From Candidatus Methanophagales archaeon (GTDB lineage Archaea > Halobacteriota > Syntropharchaeia > Alkanophagales > Methanospirareceae), in the NCBI GenBank assembly GCA_030668065.1, contig DAOUUS010000029.1:1-11043 (forward strand): DNA of 11,043 bases, read 5' to 3'. Every line of letters starts with the position of its first letter. Position 1 is the first letter of the stretch. Positions 6,154 to 11,043 of the stretch are shown here, one piece after another. The notes beneath the pieces were generated by a model. It had not been told where the DNA came from. It saw nothing but the letters and a program-made list of their open reading frames with translations, and did no database searches. The translations under genes and the position numbers were made by a program.

Positions 6154-6849
6154 ATGGAACCAATATTGATTATCTTATGTGTAGTAGTAGGTGGGTTACT
6201 GGCAAGTTTAGGTGCTCATCTATTACCAGTGGGTGGTGCACCAGCAGCAATGGGCACTGCAACAGGAATAGCAACGGGAACAGTGCAGATAATGCTCGGG
6301 GCGGCAATGACCGGTTTATTCACAGCGGCATCAGCGGCTACGTTCACAGACAGTCTCCTGCTCGTGGCTTTGTCAGGTGCAATCGGTGCGACAGTGATGA
6401 TTTGTGTAGTAATGTTGATGGCGAATATCCTCTACACATTTGGCTGTGGGATTGTGCCTGTATCGGGTAGAGTAGATGTGGACCCTTTGACTAAGGAACC
6501 ACAGGCACCGTACAAAACACCACAAACCGATGGGCATGGAGTACCAAATGTGGTCTATGTCTCAGGTATGTTAGGCGGTTTCGTAGGTGGATTCGGTGGT
6601 GCGCTTATGTACTTTGCGTTACTGAACTACGCGGACTTCACAGCAGGAACGGCAGCGATTGGGGCTTTATCCATATTCGTGCCGAATGCGATCATCGCAG
6701 CGTACAACATACGGGGTACAATCGAGGGATTCCATGATCCGAAGTTCAAGCGACTTCCATTTGCTATGGTCACATCTCTCGTTGTTTCGCTACTATGTGG
6801 AATACTAGTCGTAATTGCAAGCTATTTAACCGTAGGAGGGACGATGTAA
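6154..6849 (+). CDS. mtrD: Tetrahydromethanopterin S-methyltransferase subunit D (MtrD)
   Basis: MtrD is a second multispanning subunit of the Mtr membrane module. Its 231 residues match the usual length. Hydrophobic segments lie near 3-26, 42-62, 67-100, 135-158, 165-185 and 203-227. A cytosolic loop with VDVDPLTKEPQAPYKTP and the family motif DGHGVP (126-131) lies between helices 3 and 4, and NIRGTIEGFHDPKF (185-198) forms the last loop. Ala/Gly-rich helices suggest tight packing around the ion path. The gene starts 4 nt after the mtrE stop, with GGAGTG (6141-6146) overlapping the end of mtrE as ribosome site. Translational coupling is likely. Confidence 0.96.
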   Translation: MEPILIILCVVVGGLLASLGAHLLPVGGAPAAMGTATGIATGTVQIMLGAAMTGLFTAASAATFTDSLLLVALSGAIGATVMICVVMLMANILYTFGCGIVPVSGRVDVDPLTKEPQAPYKTPQTDGHGVPNVVYVSGMLGGFVGGFGGALMYFALLNYADFTAGTAAIGALSIFVPNAIIAAYNIRGTIEGFHDPKFKRLPFAMVTSLVVSLLCGILVVIASYLTVGGTM

Positions 6850-6850
6850 A

Positions 6851-7702
6851 ATGACAGTAACACCAGCAGTAGTGGAAGAAGAACCGACAAAAAAAGGGCT
6901 ATCGTTTAAATTACCGCTTGACGAGACCGAGATGGGACTTGTAGCCGGTATCGTGGCTGCGATCGTATTAGTATTTACGGGATTACCCGCGGTGATAAAA
7001 GGGATAGCGTTAATCTTAGCGTTCCTCTGGGGTATGGACTCAGTACGAAAGACGTCTAAATATGGGTTAGGGACTGGCGTTCCATCCATAGGCGTGCTGG
7101 CTACCGGTTTTGGGGTCGTAGGTGCGTTGGTCGGATTAGCACTCGCAAAGTATGGCAGCATTGAGGGCGTGGCCTATCCGGCAGTGTTAGTAGGTGCCAT
7201 CTTGATGGGCGTTATCGGTCTTGTGGCTGGCATACTATCGAACCATGAAAAGGTAATAGCGATGAAAATACCGAGGTTAGAACGTGCGATGATGGAATTA
7301 GGCATGGCTGGGACACTCATTATCTTGCTTGAATGTTCTATCGTGACTGGCTCACTGAACTTCGATGCCGTGGTAAACCAGGTATTAAATACCGGCCTAA
7401 TTGCGTTTATGTTCATCTTCACGTGTTTCGGGCTGCTCCATCCGTATAACGCATGTCTCGGACCTGATGAGAACAGAGAGCGAACGAGAATGGTTGCAGT
7501 AGAGATTACAGGCTTGATATGCGCATTTCTGGGTTTTGCTATGATTATACTCAGTAGCTCTTCCTGGGCACTCTGGAACGGTGTATCGCTATTGATCTTT
7601 GGAGTGGCAGTATGGGCATATTTCTTCTGGCTATTCATCAAAGCGTGCATGGATGAGGCATATGAAACAGTCGGAACAGGGATGATCAAAACGATAGAGT
7701 AA
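6851..7702 (+). CDS. mtrC: Tetrahydromethanopterin S-methyltransferase subunit C (MtrC)
   Basis: MtrC is the third large membrane subunit of the Na+-translocating module. At 283 residues it is slightly longer than typical methanogen MtrC (about 265-270). A polar start (MTVTPAVVEEEPTKKG) is followed by about seven to eight hydrophobic stretches, beginning with GLVAGIVAAIVLVFTGLPAV near residue 29. An amphipathic cytosolic loop SNHEKVIAMKIPRLERAMMELG joins the two halves, and the segment LLHPYNACLGPDENRERTRM carries the conserved-looking PYNACLGPDE. Only 1 nt separates it from mtrD. AGGAGGG (6834-6840), inside the end of mtrD, gives 10-nt spacing to this ATG. Confidence 0.95.
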   Translation: MTVTPAVVEEEPTKKGLSFKLPLDETEMGLVAGIVAAIVLVFTGLPAVIKGIALILAFLWGMDSVRKTSKYGLGTGVPSIGVLATGFGVVGALVGLALAKYGSIEGVAYPAVLVGAILMGVIGLVAGILSNHEKVIAMKIPRLERAMMELGMAGTLIILLECSIVTGSLNFDAVVNQVLNTGLIAFMFIFTCFGLLHPYNACLGPDENRERTRMVAVEITGLICAFLGFAMIILSSSSWALWNGVSLLIFGVAVWAYFFWLFIKACMDEAYETVGTGMIKTIE

Positions 7703-7720
7703 GGAGGAACAAAAGGAAAC

Positions 7721-8023
7721 ATGATAGTAATAAATGAGAAATATGGTGTAGTACTCGATCCAGACTCGCTTACCGTTGGCGTCAGCAGACCAGGATTCTA
7801 TAAAATCAATCTTGGACCGATAGAAGACCAAGTAACGGTTCTGGAGGCGGCGGTGAATGACTTGTTCAAAGCTCTTGATCCCTACTCCACTTTCAACATG
7901 GCACAGCCAAACAGAGACGGAATGATGAGTAAAGCCGGGTTCATGACGTTCTTCATGATTGGAGTGACCACAGCTCTAATAGTAGTTGCAGCGTGGTTCT
8001 TAGTATTAGGCGGAGGTGCATAA
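7721..8023 (+). CDS. mtrB: Tetrahydromethanopterin S-methyltransferase subunit B (MtrB)
   Basis: MtrB is a small single-span subunit that packs with the membrane anchors of MtrA, MtrF and MtrG. The 100 residues match the family. The N-terminal cytosolic part carries the recognisable VLDPDSLTVGVSRPGF region (11-26) and a short helix IEDQVTVLEAAVNDLFKALDP (34-54). It ends in one membrane helix (about 73-97) and GGGA. GGAGG directly follows the mtrC stop (7703-7707), 13 nt from the ATG, with a second AAAGGA closer. The 3' end of this gene contains the GGAGGTG ribosome site for mtrA. Confidence 0.94.
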   Translation: MIVINEKYGVVLDPDSLTVGVSRPGFYKINLGPIEDQVTVLEAAVNDLFKALDPYSTFNMAQPNRDGMMSKAGFMTFFMIGVTTALIVVAAWFLVLGGGA

Positions 8024-8025
8024 CA

Positions 8026-8757
8026 ATGGCAGACAAGAAAGAAGTTCCGGAGGGATGGCCGCTCGTCACTGGCGACTATGAGGTGGGTGACCCACAGAGT
8101 TGCGTGGCTATATCATCATGTGGCTCGTATTTCCATATGGAACATTTGAAAGGAGTAGCAATTCAGGGACCGGACAAGACAGAGAACATCGGGTTAGAGA
8201 AGATAATAACGAACGTCATCTCAAATCCGAACATACGATTCCTCATAGCCGGAGGTGCAGAAGTACCGGGGCATATAAGTGGTGGAACATTGCTAGCACT
8301 GGTGAAGAGTGGTATTGATCCGTCAAGCCACAAGGTAGTAGGATCCACAGGTGCAATTCCATTCATCGAGAACTTACCGGATGAGGCGGTTGCTCGATTC
8401 AGAGACCAGATCGAAGTAATAGACATGATCGGGGAAGAGGACTACGGCAAGATAAATGCAAAGGTCCAGGAGCTTACAGCGAGGGATCCCGGGGCCTATC
8501 CGGAAGATCCGATAATAGTGAAAAGAGGGGGCGAGGGCGAGGAAGCAGCCAAGATAGAAATGCCGTTAGCAATGCCGGCATCTCCACATATGGCTACAAT
8601 AGACCGTGCGACAGAGCAGATAACGTACAAGACACAGTTGATTGCACGAGACCAGAAATTAACTTCCGGCCTTTCGATGAACGGGTTCTTTGGACTCTTA
8701 GTAGGGTTCTTAGCCACGCTCATCTTCCTTTTGCCGTTAATAATGGGGGTGATCTAA
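8026..8757 (+). CDS. mtrA: Tetrahydromethanopterin S-methyltransferase subunit A (MtrA), corrinoid protein
   Basis: MtrA carries the corrinoid prosthetic group that takes the methyl group from methyl-H4MPT and passes it to coenzyme M. I place the start at the ATG at 8026 (243 residues): it follows GGAGGTG with good spacing and gives the family N-terminus MADKKEVPEGWPLVTGDYEVGDP, listed here in two parts as residues 1-10 and 11-23. A longer in-frame form from 7993 would overlap mtrB. The cytosolic domain contains ENIGLEKIITNVISNPNIRF (53-72) and EVPGHISG; His83 aligns with His84 of Methanothermobacter MtrA, the cobalt ligand. An acidic linker near 165-185 leads to a helix and a single C-terminal membrane anchor (219-243). 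Residues next to the histidine differ from the methanogen sequence I remember (EVPGH for EVQGH, and no cysteine just before). The stop abuts mtrF directly. Confidence 0.96.
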   Translation: MADKKEVPEGWPLVTGDYEVGDPQSCVAISSCGSYFHMEHLKGVAIQGPDKTENIGLEKIITNVISNPNIRFLIAGGAEVPGHISGGTLLALVKSGIDPSSHKVVGSTGAIPFIENLPDEAVARFRDQIEVIDMIGEEDYGKINAKVQELTARDPGAYPEDPIIVKRGGEGEEAAKIEMPLAMPASPHMATIDRATEQITYKTQLIARDQKLTSGLSMNGFFGLLVGFLATLIFLLPLIMGVI

Positions 8758-8955
8758 ATGGCAGCACCGAAAGTAGTACAACAAACACCGGAAACGGCTG
8801 TTTTAACCGCACGTATAGAAGACCTGAGACACTTCATAACCATGATCGGCCGAGATTCTCGGTTCGCAGCAGGGCTCTGGGCAGGATTGATAAAAGGACT
8901 GGCAATCGGGCTCTTCACGAGTTTCTTTTTAGTCGGGCTTAAACTTGTGTTGTAG
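8758..8955 (+). CDS. mtrF: Tetrahydromethanopterin S-methyltransferase subunit F (MtrF)
   Basis: This 65-residue small membrane subunit has the usual length for MtrF. A polar helix (about 12-32, containing TARIEDLRHFITMIGRD) is followed by one membrane span (38-63). Its C-terminal half can be aligned with the end of MtrA (MIGRDSRFAAGL here against LIARDQKLTSGL in MtrA), in agreement with the known relation between MtrF and the MtrA anchor. The ATG follows the mtrA stop with no gap, and GGGGGTGA (8744-8751) at the end of mtrA is the ribosome site. Confidence 0.92.
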   Translation: MAAPKVVQQTPETAVLTARIEDLRHFITMIGRDSRFAAGLWAGLIKGLAIGLFTSFFLVGLKLVL

Positions 8956-8978
8956 GGGCAGAAAAGGAGAAAAGAAGA

Positions 8979-9272
8979 ATGAGCAAAGAGAGAAAAACAG
9001 AAGAGGAGCTGGAAAAGGAGATAGAAGCCGAAGTGGAAGCCGATATTATGGCGAAACTGGAACATGAGCTGGAAGAAGTTGCGGTTCCTGTATCTGTAAC
9101 GCCACCCGAGCACACAAAACTGCTGGACAGAATAAATACGATGGACCAGACAGTGGAATTTGTCGCCGGGGAACTGTGGCAACGACAAGGAGAAAGATTA
9201 GGCTTTACAATCGGGCTTTTATACGGTGTGATGATAGGAATAGTTACGTATGTACTATTCTTAATGGGATAA
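8979..9272 (+). CDS. mtrG: Tetrahydromethanopterin S-methyltransferase subunit G (MtrG) with acidic N-terminal extension
   Basis: MtrG is a small subunit with a cytosolic coiled coil and one membrane helix that helps hold MtrA and MtrH to the complex. The 97 residues are longer than the roughly 70-86 usual for the family. The first 33 are strongly charged and Glu-rich (KTEEELEKEIEAEVEADI), most likely a coiled-coil or helical extension. The recognisable core starts near residue 44 (PEHTKLLDRINTMDQTVEFV), continues with GELWQRQGERLGFTIGLLYG (64-83) and ends in a membrane span (74-96). AAAGGAG (8963-8969) lies 9 nt before the ATG, in a 23-nt gap after mtrF. Confidence 0.92.
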   Translation: MSKERKTEEELEKEIEAEVEADIMAKLEHELEEVAVPVSVTPPEHTKLLDRINTMDQTVEFVAGELWQRQGERLGFTIGLLYGVMIGIVTYVLFLMG

Positions 9273-9291
9273 TAATAGGAGGACAAGAAAT

Positions 9292-10266
9292 ATGTTTTTA
9301 TTTGATAGGGAGCAGGATATATATGATATTGGTGGAGTGAAGGTAGGAGGCCAGCCGGGCGAGTGCGCAACTGTTCTTTGTGGTACGATATTCTACGCAA
9401 AGCATTATCTGGTTGAGGATGCGGAGAAAGGGATATTCGACAAGAAAGCTGCGGAAGATGTGATAAACAAGCAGGATGAGTTTTCTGATTTAACAGGAAA
9501 TCCTGGCATGATGCAGATATTTTCGGAATCGTCAGAGGCAATGGAGAAAGAGATCGCGTTCTGCACAGAGAAGAGTGATTCACCTTTCTTGATTGACTCG
9601 ACAGTGTCGGAGGCGAAGGTAGCGGGACTCAAGTATGCAGATGAAGTGGGACTGATAGATCGGGCGGTGTATAACTCGATAAACGTGTCGTGTACACCAG
9701 AGGAGTTGGAAGCAATAAAGGATTCAAGAATAGAAGCAGCGATTATTCTGGCGTTCAACCCAAAAGATTCAACGGTCGCAGGGAAGATAGACCTGTTAGA
9801 AACAGGTGCAGGTATCTTTGATAAAGGCTTGGTACAGCTTGCACGGGACATGGGCGTAACGAAACAGATGTGCGACCCGGCTACGCTGCCCATAGGTGCA
9901 GGAGTTGGGTCTGCCGTTGCGTCTGGGTTTACCGTCAAATCGAAATTCGGTATTTCCGTGGGCTTGGGTATCCACAATGCACCTTCTGCATGGACCTGGT
10001 TAAAGACGTTCCGGAAGGAGCATGCGACGAAAGGACCCGGTGGCTGGGAAGGACTCGGTGCAGACGTGTTCCACATCTGTGACATAGCCTCTAACATTAT
10101 CCCTGTAATAGCAGGGATGGATTTCGTGCTTTACGGACCAATAGAGAATGCCCCGACGGTGTTCCCACTGGTTGGCATGGGGGATATGATTGTTTCAGAG
10201 GGGAACAAGGCAGAACACGACATTGATGCACTGGAACCACATCCACTTACAACAATGGGTGCATAG
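9292..10266 (+). CDS. mtrH: Tetrahydromethanopterin S-methyltransferase subunit H (MtrH)
   Basis: MtrH is the soluble methyltransferase subunit that moves the methyl group between methyl-tetrahydromethanopterin and the corrinoid of MtrA; it is a TIM barrel related to other pterin methyltransferases. At 324 residues it is slightly longer than typical (about 310-316). Conserved stretches include GGVKVGGQPGE then TVLCGTIFY (14-35), FLIDSTVSEAKV (99-110), YNSIN (127-131), GAGVGSAVASG (202-212) and LGIHNAPSAW (225-234). No membrane helix is present; it is peripheral on the cytosolic side. AGGAGG (9277-9282) lies 9 nt before the ATG, the strongest ribosome site in the operon, and a 19-nt gap follows mtrG. 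It is the last gene; the TAG stop sits at the foot of the terminator hairpin. Confidence 0.97.
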   Translation: MFLFDREQDIYDIGGVKVGGQPGECATVLCGTIFYAKHYLVEDAEKGIFDKKAAEDVINKQDEFSDLTGNPGMMQIFSESSEAMEKEIAFCTEKSDSPFLIDSTVSEAKVAGLKYADEVGLIDRAVYNSINVSCTPEELEAIKDSRIEAAIILAFNPKDSTVAGKIDLLETGAGIFDKGLVQLARDMGVTKQMCDPATLPIGAGVGSAVASGFTVKSKFGISVGLGIHNAPSAWTWLKTFRKEHATKGPGGWEGLGADVFHICDIASNIIPVIAGMDFVLYGPIENAPTVFPLVGMGDMIVSEGNKAEHDIDALEPHPLTTMGA

Positions 10267-10301
10267 GGGAGTTTTTTTTATCCCCTCTTTTTTATTTTTT
10301 T
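10265..10301 (+). terminator. mtr operon terminator: hairpin plus U-rich tract
   Basis: AGGGGA (10265-10270) pairs with TCCCCT (10281-10286) around a T-rich 10-nt loop, followed by TTTTTT (10288-10293) and TTTTTTT (10295-10301). The left arm begins inside the mtrH TAG. The long U-tracts alone fit archaeal termination; the stem resembles a bacterial intrinsic terminator. Confidence 0.75.
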
Positions 10302-10314
10302 GATTCTGTAACAT

Positions 10315-10323
10315 TTTTATAAT
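10315..10323 (+). promoter_or_regulatory. TATA box for the U32-family gene
   Basis: TTTTATAAT lies about 40 nt before the ATG at 10360. A start near 10345 would give a leader of about 15 nt. Together with the strong terminator upstream, this suggests the gene is transcribed separately from the mtr operon. Confidence 0.5.
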
Positions 10324-10359
10324 TCAATTACGAAATTAGTATAGATCACGAGATATAAA

Positions 10360-11043
10360 ATGCAATTGATGATTCCGCATCCCGGACATTTCCCCGCTCT
10401 GAAGGACATAATAGAAGTAAAAGAAGCAGAAGGCTTGAACGAAGTGGGAGAAGTTTTTATGGGGGGGTCTCCGGAAGTGATGGGCAGCGGAAGAGGTGTG
10501 CTGCACGCGCCATTAATAGACGAAATAAAGGCACAGACAGAATATGCACATCAACACGGTATAAAAATGCACATCGTGATGAATTCCACATGTACCGGGG
10601 CACATCACCTGACATTTGAGGGTTATAAGATGTTCAAGTGGTATTTTAGCGAACTGAACAAAGCCGATGTTGACGGTGTTATAGTGGCAGAGCCATACCT
10701 CGTGGAGCTCCTACGCGAATTCCCGATGAAGACTATCGTATCTGTTTTATCTTATGTCGAATCGCCACAGCGAGCCAAATTCTTTGAAGATCTCGGTGCG
10801 GATGTGCTAACCGTAGATACGAACATAAACCGGCATTTTGATGTTTTAAAAGCGATAGTAAAGGCGGTTAATTGCGAGGTTAAGTTAATCGTGAACGAGG
10901 GCTGTCTGTACAGGTGTCCGTTCAGATATTCGCATTACAATCTCGCTTCGCATCTCAGCAGTTTAAATCAACCCCGTTTTCCGCTTTTCGCTCCTGACTT
11001 CTATTACGACAAGTGCATAAATATACGCTTGAGAGATCCAACA
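10360..11043 (+). CDS. U32-family (COG0826-like) protein with cysteine cluster, C-terminus beyond the window
   Basis: The frame is open for 228 codons to the window edge, so the gene is partial. The sequence fits the peptidase U32 family. Many members are not proven proteases; relatives such as UbiU/UbiV and RlhA bind a [4Fe-4S] cluster through four cysteines and act in oxygen-independent hydroxylations. Seen here: a beta/alpha start with FMGGSPEVMGSGRG (33-46), MHIVMNSTCTG (70-80), a TIM-barrel-like run DGVIVAEPYLVELLRE and KTIVSVLSYVESP, then NEGCLYRCPFRYSHYN (179-194) with Cys182 and Cys186, and DKCINIRLRDP with Cys219. The fourth cysteine should lie further on. The ATG at 10360 is chosen; a second in-frame ATG is at 10369. 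No clear Shine-Dalgarno site is visible. The function here is unknown; proximity to mtr may be chance. Confidence 0.78.
   Translation, partial: MQLMIPHPGHFPALKDIIEVKEAEGLNEVGEVFMGGSPEVMGSGRGVLHAPLIDEIKAQTEYAHQHGIKMHIVMNSTCTGAHHLTFEGYKMFKWYFSELNKADVDGVIVAEPYLVELLREFPMKTIVSVLSYVESPQRAKFFEDLGADVLTVDTNINRHFDVLKAIVKAVNCEVKLIVNEGCLYRCPFRYSHYNLASHLSSLNQPRFPLFAPDFYYDKCINIRLRDPT

Noticed and set aside
7993..8025. Longer MtrA starting at 7993
   Set aside because: The extra 11 residues are unlike the family, overlap mtrB, and the ATG at 8026 has the good GGAGGTG site and matches the usual MtrA N-terminus.
8939..9583. Long Ser-rich minus-strand open frame opposite mtrG and mtrH
   Set aside because: Its Ser-rich composition is the mirror of the Glu-rich MtrG coding sequence; it is a shadow frame.
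10352..10359. GATATAAA directly before the U32 gene as TATA box
   Set aside because: It touches the ATG, which would put the transcription start inside the coding sequence; the TATA at 10315-10323 fits better.
10803..10812. Another GTGCTAAC matching part of the mtr operator-like repeat
   Set aside because: Only 8 bp match, it lies inside the U32 coding frame, and it has no paired arm; chance is sufficient.

Overview
The window comes from a methane-cycling euryarchaeon. It carries a complete Na+-pumping methyltransferase operon (mtrEDCBAFGH), three methanogenesis marker genes (mmp7, mmp17, mmp14) and a group I-type geranylgeranylglyceryl phosphate synthase for archaeal ether lipids. Genes have archaeal TATA boxes with short or absent leaders and mostly good Shine-Dalgarno sites. 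These genes occur both in methanogens and in anaerobic methane- or alkane-oxidising relatives (ANME lineages, Syntrophoarchaeum-like), so the direction of the pathway cannot be read from this window. My guess is a Methanomicrobia-related or ANME-1-like lineage, with low confidence.

Layout. 1-1913 is a lipid-related section: a 3'-truncated inositol-1-phosphate synthase on the minus strand, a small unknown minus-strand gene, and the divergent GGGP synthase on the plus strand. A symmetric TATA element at 1201-1208 may serve the last two. 1957-4954 is a minus-strand cluster in the transcription order mmp14, mmp17, mmp7. Mmp7 and Mmp17 are known members of the ATP-dependent complex that activates methyl-coenzyme M reductase; Mmp14 is an ASKHA-fold-like protein of unknown role. 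4955-5171 is a divergent control region. 5172-10266 is the eight-gene mtr operon, tightly packed and ended by a hairpin plus U-run at the mtrH stop codon. From 10360 a U32-family iron-sulfur protein begins and runs out of the window.

How the genes work together. Mtr moves the methyl group between tetrahydromethanopterin and coenzyme M: MtrH handles methyl-H4MPT, MtrA carries it on a corrinoid, and MtrCDE translocates Na+. Methyl-CoM is then the substrate (or, in reverse, the product) of MCR, which the Mmp proteins help bring into its active Ni(I) state. The divergent arrangement places MCR-maturation genes and Mtr on either side of one 217-bp control region.

I found no clearly undescribed multi-gene system. 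The most interesting non-coding signal is a perfect 10-bp inverted repeat (TTGTTAGCAC ... GTGCTAACAA, arms 60 bp apart) that brackets the mtrE promoter and looks like an operator pair. Protein-level oddities include apparent substitutions around the corrinoid-ligating histidine of MtrA and an acidic N-terminal extension on MtrG.
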